Assembly (NCBI RefSeq): GCF_000829375.1
Contig: NZ_AP014624.1
Span: 1,860,001-1,924,000 of the forward strand
Direction: 5' to 3'
DNA: 64,000 bases
Source: Chryseobacterium sp. StRB126
GTDB lineage: Bacteria > Bacteroidota > Bacteroidia > Flavobacteriales > Weeksellaceae
Of this stretch, positions 53,226-62,717 are shown piece by piece (positions within the stretch are counted from its first letter, which is position 1; each line of letters begins with the position of its first letter). The notes under the pieces were generated by a model, which saw nothing but the letters and a program-made list of their open reading frames with translations, had not been told where the DNA came from and did not search any database. The position numbers were made by a program, and so were the translations under genes.

Positions 53226-54356
53226 TGATTTGAATATCAGTAAAGTAATGACTCCAATACCAGAAAAAATAACACATGAAACTCCCAGATTCTGAATAAA
53301 ACCTATACTTACCAAACCGCTTCCTATCAATACATAATAAATGAGCCCGAGTAAAGCCCCAGCACTTCCGGTTTCGTTTTTATAATGAATTAATGCGGTG
53401 CTCAGAATATTCGGAATAGCCATACTGAAGGCCATCACAATAAAAAAGTAAGGAATCAGAAAATAAATTCCGTAACCGGTTAAGATCCATACAAACACAG
53501 ACGCTGTAAATGAACCCATCACACTTGCGGTTACTAAAACTTTAGGAGTAATATTTCTTAAAAGCAGAAACCTGTTCAGTTTTGCCCCCGCAAAAGTTCC
53601 GGCAGCCAATATAATACTGCTGTATCCGAAAATATAGGATGGATACTGCTGTCCTTTGAAAATAAAAGGAGCCAGTGAATAATAGGAAAACAATAAAACA
53701 TTAAAACTCATCACCAATAAACAGCAGCTAATGATTTCCCGGTCTCTGAGCATTCGTTTCAATAAGCTGAATAGGGTATGAAAATGGATCTCTTTTCCGG
53801 AATAATGAGTTTCAGAAACATTCCTTCGGGAAAGAATATAAAATACAACTGCTACCAAATACAAAGTGATAAAAACCCCTTGATGACCTGCTGAAGAAGC
53901 AAGAACCGAACCCGTGGTCATGCCGATAATTGGACTGATGGATAAACCAATCCCGATCCACGAAAATACTTTACTGATATGGTCTTTATCATAGGTGTCA
54001 CGCAGAATCGTTTGGGTAACAATAGAACCCACAGAAATTCCAAATGCAGAAATAATTCTTGCAGCAAGTAAAACCATAAAGTTAGGAGCAAAAATGGCGG
54101 CAAAGGTCCCAATTCCATAAGTAATCAGCCCATATTCCAACGTTTTTTTTCTACCGATCCGGTCGCATTGTACACCCCAAAATGCCACTCCCAGAGCAAA
54201 CGCAATAAAATACAGACTTATTGTTAAGGTGGTAGATTCTTCATTTACTCCAAATGTTTGCTGAACCATTGGCAAAGCCGGACTGTAAATGGTTTCCACA
54301 AACTGAGGAAGCATAACCAGAAGCGTCAATAGCCAAAGTGGATTTGTCTTTTTCAT
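53208..54356 (-). CDS. MFS transporter, Bcr/CflA type
   Basis: This 382-aa protein has 12 hydrophobic segments and the Bcr/CflA-type opening with LPMVQQTFG after TM1, a DRIGRKKTLEYG motif A between TM2 and TM3, and a SFGISVGSIVTQ-type motif C region in TM5. Members export drugs or metabolites, but the substrate is unknown. The ATG at 54356 is chosen over the TTG at 54368. It is divergent from an AraC-type gene at 54432, which is a typical layout for a regulator controlling its neighbour exporter. Confidence 0.87.
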   Translation of the reverse strand: MKKTNPLWLLTLLVMLPQFVETIYSPALPMVQQTFGVNEESTTLTISLYFIAFALGVAFWGVQCDRIGRKKTLEYGLITYGIGTFAAIFAPNFMVLLAARIISAFGISVGSIVTQTILRDTYDKDHISKVFSWIGIGLSISPIIGMTTGSVLASSAGHQGVFITLYLVAVVFYILSRRNVSETHYSGKEIHFHTLFSLLKRMLRDREIISCCLLVMSFNVLLFSYYSLAPFIFKGQQYPSYIFGYSSIILAAGTFAGAKLNRFLLLRNITPKVLVTASVMGSFTASVFVWILTGYGIYFLIPYFFIVMAFSMAIPNILSTALIHYKNETGSAGALLGLIYYVLIGSGLVSIGFIQNLGVSCVIFSGIGVITLLIFKSKEKTI

Positions 54357-54431
54357 TTTTTTCTGCAAAGTTTTGAAAAATTCACTGTATATTTATAATG
54401 ATATAAAAACAAAAAATATCAGAAATAGGAC

Positions 54432-55214
54432 ATGGCCGTATTGAAGCAGAATGAGGAATTTGATGCAGATGCATTGAAAGAAAAAGTCATTGGAATCGCT
54501 TCCGATATGGTCATGCACGATTCCGGATTTCATCATCATAAAACAAAGACACAGCTGCTGTATGCCCCTTCAGGCTGTATGACAGTAACAACATCCGATC
54601 GGCAGTTTGTATTGCCGCCATTCAGAATGTTGTGGATTCCAGCCAATGAAACTCACCGGGTGAATTTCCGAAATGTTGTAGCCTACAGATCTGTTTATTT
54701 CGATAGTAAATATGCTGAAAAATATATGAGTTCCAGTCTTAAAGTTCTGCATGTAAATGCTTTGTTAAAAGAAATTATTGAAAGAATCTGCTTCTGGGAA
54801 TGGGCTTCTCCGAATACTACTCAGAAGAATCTTTTAAATGTATTCTGGGATGAAATAGGAAAGGCTCCTGAAGAAAAATTAGAGCTTAAAATGCCTATTG
54901 ATAGACGTTTTAAGAGAATGGTAGAAGAGTGGACAATACGGAATTCTATGCCACCCATGCTGAAAAAACTGGCAGAAGAAACCGGAGCGGTTGAAAAGAC
55001 GATCACCCGAATTTTTAAAAAGGAAACCCATCTTTCTTATCAGGAATGGAGGCAGCAATGGCGTCTTCAGCGATCCATAGAACTTTTAGTGGATGGAAAT
55101 TCAATAGGGGAGGTGTCTCATATTTTAGATTTCTCCTCAGACAGTGCTTTTATTGAATTTTTTAAAAAACACACTGGTTCCACACCCTTACAATATCTCA
55201 TGAAAAACGAGTAG
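54432..55214 (+). CDS. AraC family regulator, divergent from the MFS exporter
   Basis: The 260-aa protein has a cupin-like N-terminal sensor (about 30-110, with the LPPFRMLWIPANETHRV segment typical of small cupin AraC sensors) and a C-terminal AraC helix-turn-helix domain (about 160-258) with the ETHLSYQEWRQQWRLQRSI and EVSHILDFSSDSAFIEFFKKHTG helices. Divergent placement with the MFS gene suggests it controls that exporter. The common upstream gap is only 75 bp. It ends 17 bp before the second MITE-like copy. Confidence 0.87.
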   Translation: MAVLKQNEEFDADALKEKVIGIASDMVMHDSGFHHHKTKTQLLYAPSGCMTVTTSDRQFVLPPFRMLWIPANETHRVNFRNVVAYRSVYFDSKYAEKYMSSSLKVLHVNALLKEIIERICFWEWASPNTTQKNLLNVFWDEIGKAPEEKLELKMPIDRRFKRMVEEWTIRNSMPPMLKKLAEETGAVEKTITRIFKKETHLSYQEWRQQWRLQRSIELLVDGNSIGEVSHILDFSSDSAFIEFFKKHTGSTPLQYLMKNE

Positions 55215-55231
55215 AATATCTTATTTACCCT

Positions 55232-55453
55232 GAGTTCGGGATAAGACATTTTTGTTTTTAGTAAGTAAGGAAGCCTGGAGTGGGAAGTGAGCTGAGGTTA
55301 AAAAAACACTTAAAACCCTGTAATGTATTATTCCTTTAAAGACTGCTTCATCAAATTTTATGGCAACGTCAGGAATTGTAGCTCCCATAGTAACTTCCGG
55401 CCTCACTCTTCCAGCTTCCAGTCTATTATCCTTAATTTTATGATCCCGAACTC
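55232..55453 (-). mobile_element. MITE-like element, copy 2 (222 bp), inverted relative to copy 1
   Basis: The ends are GAGTTCGGGAT (55232-55242) and ATCCCGAACTC (55443-55453), a perfect 11-bp terminal inverted repeat. The reverse complement aligns with 36371-36591 along its whole length with scattered substitutions. No transposase is inside. A short frame on the minus strand through it is repeat-derived. Confidence 0.8.
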
Positions 55454-55792
55454 GGCTTATTTAGCTTAAATATCCCAGTTGAAGGGCTAAATACTCCTTT
55501 CCTCTGTAGAGGTGTCAAAAATTCAGAGAATTTTTTGGCGGGGAGGTTTATACAATGTGCTCATTTGAATAATTAAGAAGCTTTAAGAAAATAAGAGAAA
55601 TTAAGGAAAAACGAAAGATTTTTATAAGCTGCGATGCCTTCTTAATATTCTTAAAACCTTATTATCTCTTTATGGTTCAAATAAAAACAGTCTAATTTCA
55701 AACTGTTGTTTATCAGTATGTTTCTTGCCTTATGAAAAGCCTATTGGAAAATATTTTCCATAACATTGTATAGCCAAACTAAAATAGATACC
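55454..55792. other. Gene-free region with AT-rich inverted repeats
   Basis: No gene is visible. CAAAAATTC (55516-55524) mirrors GAATTTTTTG (55528-55537) next to a GGCGGGGAGG segment. A stretch of TTAAGAAGC..AATTAAGG type (about 55576-55610) is imperfectly inverted as CTTCTTAATA..CCTTATTATC (about 55640-55680). Both look like intergenic repeats of this lineage (from memory). Confidence 0.45.
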
Positions 55793-56239
55793 ATGAATAA
55801 TTATACGAAGACAATAGAAGTAAAAGTGGCTGCTAGCAAAGCTTATGATGCTTTAGCTCGTCAAATTCAGCTTTGGTGGACTGAAATGTTTGAAGGGGCT
55901 TCTGAAAGAACAGGAGATGTTTTCACAATAAGATTCGGTGCTGATATTTATAAAACAATGCGGGTGGAAGAAGCAATTCCTGATACGAAAATGATCTGGG
56001 ATGTTGAAGACTCATTAATTGCCCTTCCGGAATTAAAGAATCAGACAGAATGGATCGGAACAACGATCGTTTGGGAAATAGAACAAAATAGAGAAAATAC
56101 TAGGATAAAAGTTACTCACCTCGGCTTAAGTCCGGATATTGAATGTTATGATATCTGCTCCAATGGTTGGGAACAATTCCTTGGCAGCTTGAAATTCTTC
56201 CTGGAAACCGGAAAAGGAACCCCTTACAAAAAAGGATAG
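55793..56239 (+). CDS. SRPBCC (START/AHSA1-like) domain protein
   Basis: The 148-aa protein is a single SRPBCC fold: an N-terminal TIEVKVAASKAYDALA strand-helix segment, a IRFGADIYKTMRVEE strand, a middle helix and strands, and a C-terminal long helix ending with GSLKFFLETGKG. These proteins bind hydrophobic ligands in a cavity, and the ligand is unknown. The ATG at 55793 is preferred to the TTG at 55766, which sits in a promoter-like context. It is monocistronic and 20 kb away from any obvious partner. Confidence 0.83.
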   Translation: MNNYTKTIEVKVAASKAYDALARQIQLWWTEMFEGASERTGDVFTIRFGADIYKTMRVEEAIPDTKMIWDVEDSLIALPELKNQTEWIGTTIVWEIEQNRENTRIKVTHLGLSPDIECYDICSNGWEQFLGSLKFFLETGKGTPYKKG

Positions 56240-56362
56240 GATGATATTAAGATCTTTTTGCAAAGGCTATCAGAGGTCTTTAAGAATACTAAATATTACT
56301 CATTATTCATATCATTAACCACAGATAGACTCTCACAGATATTAATGGTGGATGTAAACTGA

Positions 56363-56495
56363 ATTTCCACTGTCTGAGCATGGCTCTTATTTTGAATCGA
56401 AGCAGGACCGGATGATGCATGCGAGTTTGGAAATTTTAGGAGTACATTTCAATTTTTAGCGGATAATTCCAGTCTTGAACTTTTGTATACTTTTG
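56363..56495 (+). repeat. 133-bp direct repeat, copy 1
   Basis: 133 bp that recur at 56774-56906 with one substitution (C to T in GCGGA/GTGGA), 411 bp apart. The segment begins ATTTCCACTGTCTGAGC and ends TATACTTTTG. Confidence 0.9.
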
Positions 56496-56773
56496 TTTGA
56501 CTACGTCGAATCTTCAATTTCAAGATAAAAGTATATTGGGATAAAAACATATTAAAGCCAAAATCCTTTCAAAACGACAAAACTTGCAGGAGAAACAAAA
56601 GTTATGATATTAAAAAAGTTTGTTGTTGTATTGTATAACCAATATTGAATCAGCACAGCAATACTATTATTCATAACTCATTGCTCATGTCTTTACTGGT
56701 AGATGTAAACTATTGGTTGAATTGACCTAGGAATTAGGAGCGTTAAGAAAATTTGAATGTAATCCGTTAAAAA

Positions 56774-56906
56774 ATTTCCACTGTCTGAGCATGGCTCTTA
56801 TTTTGAATCGAAGCAGGACCGGATGATGCATGCGAGTTTGGAAATTTTAGGAGTACATTTCAATTTTTAGTGGATAATTCCAGTCTTGAACTTTTGTATA
56901 CTTTTG
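56774..56906 (+). repeat. 133-bp direct repeat, copy 2
   Basis: Near-identical copy of 56363-56495. It continues into GCTTCAAGGCAAAAGTATA, which makes a short hairpin with the repeat end. The rest of 56240-57083 outside repeats and the IS end shows no gene I can support. Confidence 0.9.
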
Positions 56907-56950
56907 CTTCAAGGCAAAAGTATAAGTAAGAAAATTACCCATAAAAAAAA

Positions 56951-58518
56951 GAAGAGGCTGTCTCAAAAGACAGTCTCTTTTTTATTGCAATTTTTTGTGA
57001 GGGACTTAGTTTTGTATTTTAATTATTTAGGATTTAGTTTTTTGATGAGTTGTGGATGTATTTTTTTTAAAAAAGAGCAGATTTTACCCTGCAAGCGCTA
57101 ATTTTCTTAGATTGTGAGCAATAGCAACCAGGCCGATTTCTATTTCGACTTTATTTTGTCCTCTAAGCATAAATCTTTTAAATCCTTTGTTATGTTTGAT
57201 CTGAGCAAAAACAGGTTCTACATCGTGGCATCTTTGTTTTCTAAGCTTTACTCCACGTTTGGTATTAAGAAGCTTATGAGCCTTATGCCGGAGCTTTGAA
57301 AGTTTTGGATTAGAAGGTGAAGAAGTTATGGTTTTAGTTTTCTGGTCTTTATCAAAGTAATTATACTTGATATAGGCTTTGACTTTTCTCTTTTGAAGAA
57401 AAATATAATTCTCTTCTGATCCATATCCTGCATCAGTCACTATCTCCTTGGGAGTTTTACGATAAAGATGTTCAAAATTATCAATATGAGGGAGCAGTGT
57501 TTTAGTGTCCCCAGGATTAGGATGCAGCGTATAGTTAAGGATAAACTGATTCTCGGTACTGAGCTGAAGATTGTAAGCGGCTTTAAGCTGTCCGTTACCC
57601 ATATGATCCTCTTTCATACGCATGAAAGAAGCATCAGAATCTGTTTTTGAATAGCTGTTCCTGCCCCGGAGAATTTCCTGCTGTTTCTCATATTTTTCAA
57701 GGTTATCCGGCCAGTTTTTTTTTGCATAATTAATCTTCTGACGGACTTTAGGACAGATTTTCTTCTTTCTCAAAGTAGAGTCTATCGTTTCTATAGCAGA
57801 TTTTATTTTTTCTTTATCCATAGACTTAAAGGTTACCTCAGAAGTATCTTTCATTTCTTCCCCAGCTATTTCCTGAGTGTAATTCCACAAATCTTCAAGC
57901 TGGGACTCTATACGTTCTTTATTCTTTTTGATCGCCTTTCCCCATACAAATGTATAACGATTGGCATTGGCTTCTATTTTGGTACCATCGGTAAAAATAG
58001 TCTGAAGGCTTACCAGCCCTTCTTTCTCTAAATACACTACAATTTGTGCGAAGATCTCTTTGAGTTCTCCTTTTAATCTTTCACTTCTAAAACGGTTCAA
58101 AGTATTATGATCAGGACGATTCATGGCACTGAGCCACATAAAATGAACATTTTCTTTGAGAGCCTGTTCCAGCTTTCTGCTAGAATAAATATTACACAAA
58201 TAGCCATACACCAATACTTTCAAAAGCATTTTCGGGTGATACACCGATGTGCCCCCTGGTTTATAATTACGGATTAAATTACTGATATCCAGACCGTCTA
58301 TAACTTCTGAAACAATTCGTACAGGATGATTAGCTTCTATTAACTCCGATAAATTCGGAGGAAATAGAAAATTTTGCTTGGGATTGTAATCTTTAAAGAC
58401 TACCTTTGAATTACTTAACACACAGCAAATTAATCAATTTGCAAATATTAGGAAAGCAAAAGCTTTCCTTTTTTTATCCACACAAAAAAGACTGCCTCAC
58501 TTTTGAGACAGCCTCTTC
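56951..58518. mobile_element. IS1182-type insertion sequence
   Basis: About 1568 bp bounded by GAAGAGGCTGTCTCAAAAG at the left and its inverted complement at the right. The family is assigned by the transposase type and this TIR. Each TIR folds into a hairpin followed by T residues when read inwards. I see no target-site duplication. A further small hairpin with T-tract (58451-58475) lies inside the right end. The element carries one gene, the transposase. Confidence 0.8.
57084..58421 (-). CDS. IS1182-type DDE transposase
   Basis: The 445-aa protein has the DUF772-like N-terminus with PPNLSELIEANHPVR, and a DDE triad at D145 (FTDGTKIEAN), D330 (IVTDAGYGSEENY) and E402 (HDVEPVFAQIK). The GQLKAAYNLQLST motif typical of IS1182 transposases is also present. 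The protein is intact, so the element may be active. The best start is the GTG at 58421 because no ATG fits the frame there. Nothing suggests frameshift or truncation. Confidence 0.88.
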   Translation of the reverse strand: MLSNSKVVFKDYNPKQNFLFPPNLSELIEANHPVRIVSEVIDGLDISNLIRNYKPGGTSVYHPKMLLKVLVYGYLCNIYSSRKLEQALKENVHFMWLSAMNRPDHNTLNRFRSERLKGELKEIFAQIVVYLEKEGLVSLQTIFTDGTKIEANANRYTFVWGKAIKKNKERIESQLEDLWNYTQEIAGEEMKDTSEVTFKSMDKEKIKSAIETIDSTLRKKKICPKVRQKINYAKKNWPDNLEKYEKQQEILRGRNSYSKTDSDASFMRMKEDHMGNGQLKAAYNLQLSTENQFILNYTLHPNPGDTKTLLPHIDNFEHLYRKTPKEIVTDAGYGSEENYIFLQKRKVKAYIKYNYFDKDQKTKTITSSPSNPKLSKLRHKAHKLLNTKRGVKLRKQRCHDVEPVFAQIKHNKGFKRFMLRGQNKVEIEIGLVAIAHNLRKLALAG

Positions 58519-58542
58519 CTTTTGCATTTATTGTTGTCTGAA

Positions 58543-58899
58543 TTATTTCTTCTTGTAAGCAGCGTCTTTAATTCTCGCTTTTTTACCTCTAAGATCTCTG
58601 AAGTAATAGATTCTAGCTCTTCTAACTCTACCTCTTCTGTCAACCTCAATTTTTTGAAGTGCAGGCATGTTGATAGGGAATACTCTTTCTACACCTACAT
58701 CACCAGACATTTTTCTGATTGTGAAAGTTTTTGTAGAACCAGTACCTCTTAATTGGATAACTGTTCCTTTGAAGAACTGAGTTCTAGTCTTTTGTCCTTC
58801 TTTAATTTCGTAATACACAGTAATTGTATCACCTGCTTTGAATTCAGGGAATTCTTTTTTCGCAATGTACTTGTCTTGTACGTACTTTAATAAATCCAT
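58543..58899 (-). CDS. rplS: 50S ribosomal protein L19
   Basis: L19 sits at the 30S-50S interface. The 118-aa sequence contains the family hallmarks: an N-terminal FKAGDTITVYYEIKEGQKTRTQ, a central FKGTVIQLRGTGSTKTFTIRK, the GVERVFPINMPALQKIEVDRRGRVRRARIYYFRDLRGKKARI stretch, and a short Lys-rich end. Length is usual. An IS sits only 24 bp downstream of its stop; the IS end now provides the only hairpin that could stop its transcript. It has a clear promoter upstream and no other gene in the unit. Confidence 0.96.
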   Translation of the reverse strand: MDLLKYVQDKYIAKKEFPEFKAGDTITVYYEIKEGQKTRTQFFKGTVIQLRGTGSTKTFTIRKMSGDVGVERVFPINMPALQKIEVDRRGRVRRARIYYFRDLRGKKARIKDAAYKKK

Positions 58900-58968
58900 T
58901 ATTAATAAAATAAAATGTTAAAGCTAAGCAACTTACACGCTTATCGTCAGAGGTTGAATAACAGGCTG

Positions 58969-59000
58969 CAAATATACAAAATAGTTTTTGAATATACCAA
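58969..59000 (-). promoter_or_regulatory. rplS promoter
   Basis: On the minus strand TTG (59000-58998), 21-bp spacer and TATATTTG (58976-58969). The ATG lies 69 bp further on at 58899. Confidence 0.65.
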
Positions 59001-59194
59001 ATATTTAATGTGCTAAAAACAATAATTTTTTCATTCCTGTTTCATTAAAAAATTAACAGATTCTTTAAGATTCCATCAGGCAGAGTTTATATAGGACATC
59101 TACTTTTGCCCGAAGTGAAAATCAGAGTGCTGATTTTTTTAAACTATTGATTTACACATTAAAACTCTATATGTCATTTTAAAATTAAGCGATT

Positions 59195-61942
59195 ATGAAA
59201 CATTATTTCTTCTTTTTTTGTTTCGCGGCTCAGATGGCATTCGGACAGGTTTTGTTCCCCTATCTTCAAAACCCGACTCCGAATTCCATGATCGTCAATT
59301 GGAAGACCGCTTCAGATAACGAAACAACCGTGATCTACGGGGATTCCCCAACTAATCTGAATGTAACGGTAACCGGTACTACCAATATCTTTTCAGATAC
59401 AGGCTACAACAATAATTACTATTATCACACGGCGAAGATTGCCAACCTGCAGCCGAATACCAAGTACTATTATAAGATTAAAACCGGGACTAGCGAATCT
59501 GCGGTATACAATTTCAGAACCCTTCCTCTACCGGGACAACCTGTAACAGCCAATGGGAAGATTCGTTTCCTGATTATGGGAGATAACCAGATCAAAGCAG
59601 AGCCTAGATATGACAGTCTTACTTTAAATGCTTTTAAAAAATTAAAAGAGAAATTCGGAGCCAATACAGATCCATCCGATAATATTGCTCTTACTTTTAT
59701 GGTAGGAGACCAGGTGGATGTAGGAACACTGGATCATTATGAGAATGTTCACTTTAAAAAGAATATCAAATTATCACCTTATTTACCAATCCAGACGACT
59801 GTAGGAAACCATGAGACGTATGGAACTCTCGGAATGAATTCTTATTATGCCCATTTCTATATTGATGAGATCAGATATAAAGGCATTACTTCAGGAAACG
59901 AGAATTATTATGCTCAGCAGGCAGGGAATGTATTGTTTATCAGCTTAAGTTCCGAACATACAGGATCTGCACAGCAAACATGGCTTCAACAGATTTTAAA
60001 TGAAGCGAATAACGATCCTACAGTAGACTGGATCATCTCATTAAGCCACAGACCTTATCAGGCAGAGCAGTATGTAGGAGATATTTCAACCTGGGTAAGA
60101 AACAATGCCGTTCCACTCTTGGTTACTTCCGATAAATATTTAATGCACGTTGGAGCGCATCATCACCTGTACCACAGAGGACAGTTGAAAAATACACCTA
60201 ATTATCAGATTATTTCAGGAGGAACGGCTTGGGATCAGTATTGGGGAATGTCTAATGAACAGGATTTTGACGATGTTCAGAAAACATTAACGGATTGGAC
60301 GTATCAGATCGTTGAAGTAGATATTCCAACTGGAAAAGTAGATATAGAATGTTATTCGATTGGTGGAAAATATACCAAGAAAAATAATGAACTGGTGGAT
60401 TCATTCCATAGGTATAAAAATCAGCCGAAACCGGCAAAACCATCGGTTATAAATACATTTTCAGGTCCAGTTACTTTGCCTTTAACCTTGAATGGAAGTG
60501 CTTTCTCATCATCTAACGGAGAGCTTCTAAACACAACTCAGTTCTTAATTAGTAAAGCAGCAGACTTTTCTGTGATTGAAAAGGAATTCTATCGTGATTT
60601 TGAAAACTGGTTCGGAAAAGACGGAAATGGAAATCCTGATAAAACTAAGAACTTAAATGAAGGGGTAGATATTACAAAAGTAACTTTAGTATCGAACTCA
60701 GTTCCAAACGGAACTTATTATGTAAAAACCCGTTACAGAGATAGAAACCTTGAGTGGAGCGACTGGAGTGATGTAAAGCAGTTTGAGATTACCGGAAGTG
60801 TGGTTTCGAATCCTACATTTACTTTAGATAAAACGGAATACGCTCAAAACGAACCTATTGTTGCTACGTTCACTGGCGGTCCCGGAAACCAGCAGGATTG
60901 GGTAGGAATCTATAAAAAAGGACAGACCCCGGGAGGGGGAACAACGGCACAGACGTATGTTTATACCAACGGACAAACAGCAGGAACGGCTACTTTCAAT
61001 ACAGGGTTGCCTAATAAAGGCCAATATTTTGCCGGATTTTTTGCGAACAACGGATATACAGATATTACTTCAAGAAAAAGTTTCTATGTAGGCCCGAAGG
61101 TGCAATTGCAGGCTACAGCAGATACTTATCCGGTAGGCGGAACCGTAACCATCAATTTTACGAATGCTCCAAGTTTACAGAAAGACTGGATCGGAATTTA
61201 TAAAATGGGACAGACTCCGGGAACAACAGCTTCCATAAAATGGAGTTATGTAACCACTGCATCCGGAACGCTTAATTTCACAGGGCTTCCAAAAGGATAT
61301 TATTATGCTCAGTACTTACTGGAAGACGGATATAACGGAATCGGAGAAAAGGTCTTCTTTAAAGTAGGAGATATCGTTACTGAATTATGGATTAACAAAC
61401 CTGTATTTTCATTAGGCGAAAATATCACCGCTTCATGGACGGATTCTCCGGGAATCATTAAAGACTGGTTAGGAATTTATCCTCAGAATATCCAGACACC
61501 GGATGATAACTTTGTTTCTTATACTTATTTTGATGGAGTGACGCAGGGTAACAAAACGATTACAGGAAGTGTAAACGGCGTACCAACCGCACCAGGAAAT
61601 TATTATATGGTGATGTTTACCAACGATTCTTATACTGAAGTTTCAAATAGAGTACAATTTCAGGTAAACTCGGGATCTTTGGGAGTAGAGGAGGCAAAAA
61701 GTACAGAGAAAAATGTAATTCTGTATCCAAACCCTACAAAACCCGGTGAACCCACTTTTATTAAAAGTGATTATCCAATCGAAAAAATTGAATTGGTATC
61801 AGCAGCAGGAGAATTACTGTATGAATCAAAGAATATTCATAACCAGCGTTTCTCTTTAGTGAATGAAAACCTTCCGAAAGGAGTGTATTTTGTAAAAGTT
61901 CACGCAAGAAAACTATTTACTTTAAAATTGATTATTCAATAA
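59195..61942 (+). CDS. T9SS-secreted metallophosphoesterase with fibronectin-type domain
   Basis: The 915-aa protein has a signal peptide (about 1-17), a purple acid phosphatase-like fibronectin type III domain (about 18-110), then a calcineurin-like phosphoesterase core: GDNQ at 129-132, GDQVD at 171-175, GNHE at 204-207, and later SHRP and GAHHHLYHRG His motifs. These are the metal ligands of the family. Three or four Ig-like tandem repeats follow with a YPVGGTVTINFTNAP/DWIGIYKMGQTPG pattern, and a type A T9SS sorting domain ends the protein (opening with LYPNPTKPG). It should act as a secreted phosphatase or nucleotidase. Substrate is unknown. Confidence 0.9.
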   Translation: MKHYFFFFCFAAQMAFGQVLFPYLQNPTPNSMIVNWKTASDNETTVIYGDSPTNLNVTVTGTTNIFSDTGYNNNYYYHTAKIANLQPNTKYYYKIKTGTSESAVYNFRTLPLPGQPVTANGKIRFLIMGDNQIKAEPRYDSLTLNAFKKLKEKFGANTDPSDNIALTFMVGDQVDVGTLDHYENVHFKKNIKLSPYLPIQTTVGNHETYGTLGMNSYYAHFYIDEIRYKGITSGNENYYAQQAGNVLFISLSSEHTGSAQQTWLQQILNEANNDPTVDWIISLSHRPYQAEQYVGDISTWVRNNAVPLLVTSDKYLMHVGAHHHLYHRGQLKNTPNYQIISGGTAWDQYWGMSNEQDFDDVQKTLTDWTYQIVEVDIPTGKVDIECYSIGGKYTKKNNELVDSFHRYKNQPKPAKPSVINTFSGPVTLPLTLNGSAFSSSNGELLNTTQFLISKAADFSVIEKEFYRDFENWFGKDGNGNPDKTKNLNEGVDITKVTLVSNSVPNGTYYVKTRYRDRNLEWSDWSDVKQFEITGSVVSNPTFTLDKTEYAQNEPIVATFTGGPGNQQDWVGIYKKGQTPGGGTTAQTYVYTNGQTAGTATFNTGLPNKGQYFAGFFANNGYTDITSRKSFYVGPKVQLQATADTYPVGGTVTINFTNAPSLQKDWIGIYKMGQTPGTTASIKWSYVTTASGTLNFTGLPKGYYYAQYLLEDGYNGIGEKVFFKVGDIVTELWINKPVFSLGENITASWTDSPGIIKDWLGIYPQNIQTPDDNFVSYTYFDGVTQGNKTITGSVNGVPTAPGNYYMVMFTNDSYTEVSNRVQFQVNSGSLGVEEAKSTEKNVILYPNPTKPGEPTFIKSDYPIEKIELVSAAGELLYESKNIHNQRFSLVNENLPKGVYFVKVHARKLFTLKLIIQ

Positions 61943-61966
61943 TTAAGATAACAATATAATAAAAGC

Positions 61967-61999
61967 AACAGGCTGTCAGAAATGACAGCCTGTTTGTTT
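61967..61999 (+). terminator. Terminator after the phosphoesterase gene
   Basis: AACAGGCTGTCA-GAAA-TGACAGCCTGTT is a perfect 12-bp stem with a GNRA-type loop. The T-tract is short. Confidence 0.88.
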
Positions 62000-62080
62000 A
62001 TGCTCAGTTGATGTTTTTTCCCGCAGATTCTCCACAAACATTTGCAAAATCAGCTCAATCTGCAAGAGTAAAATTATTTT

Positions 62081-62645
62081 AGATAAAACGTTCGCTTCAT
62101 CAAATCAATGCTAATTGATTCCTCTTAGTTCCCTTAAAATATTTCAGTATTAATCATCAAACTTTGCGTTTTAAAAACAGGAGAATTTTAAACCATTAAG
62201 ATTTTAAGGTAAGTTCAACATTGTCCAAGGTGAATGTAAGATGTAACTAAATAGCTTCATCTGTTTTCCTTAACTTTTCTTCACCTCTTAAAAAAACTTA
62301 ACGGTTCAAATTTTCCACAAACATCTGCTGAACTTGTGTAATCCGCGGGAAATAAAAATCATAGTAGATAAACCGCTAGCTTCATCAAATCAATGCTAAT
62401 TGATTCCTCTTAGTTCCCTTAAAATATTTCAGTATTAATCATCAAACTTTGCGTTTTAAAAACAGGAGAATTTTAAACCATTAAGATTTTAAGGTAAGTT
62501 CAACATTATCCAAGGTGAATGTAATATGCAACTAAATAGCTTCATCTGTTTTCCTTAACTTTTCTTCACCTCTTAAAAAGCTTAATGGCTCAAATTCCCG
62601 CAAACATCTGCGAAATCTGTGTGATCTGCGGGAAATAAAAATTAA
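62081..62645. repeat. Two 285-bp tandem repeats, gene-free
   Basis: Two copies run at 62081-62365 and 62366 to about 62645, with a 2-bp indel and a few substitutions. The preceding stretch (about 62015-62080) resembles the last part of the unit with its CCCGCA...CTGC segment. Each unit ends near CTGCGGGAAATAAAAA and contains AAAATATTTCAGTATTAATC. No gene of any size is supported in 61943-62717. Confidence 0.9.
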
Positions 62646-62717
62646 AAGCCTGTTTTTAAACCTAAAAAAAGCAGTTCCAAAAATGAAGCTGCTTTATATA
62701 TTCAAATGATTTTATCA

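Noticed and set aside
55221..55406. Minus-strand frame in MITE-like copy 2
   Set aside because: It lies wholly in repeat DNA and the other copy carries stops in the same frame.
36371..55453. Composite transposon bounded by the two MITE-like copies
   Set aside because: The enclosed genes include rpsA, which is core, and there is no transposase matching the ends; inversion remains possible but composite transfer is unlikely.
56886..57101. 71-aa frame running across the left IS end
   Set aside because: It begins in the 133-bp repeat and crosses the IS terminal repeat into the transposase end, so it is an accident of the junction.
62081..62645. Possible CRISPR array
   Set aside because: Two 285-bp units without short repeats and spacers.
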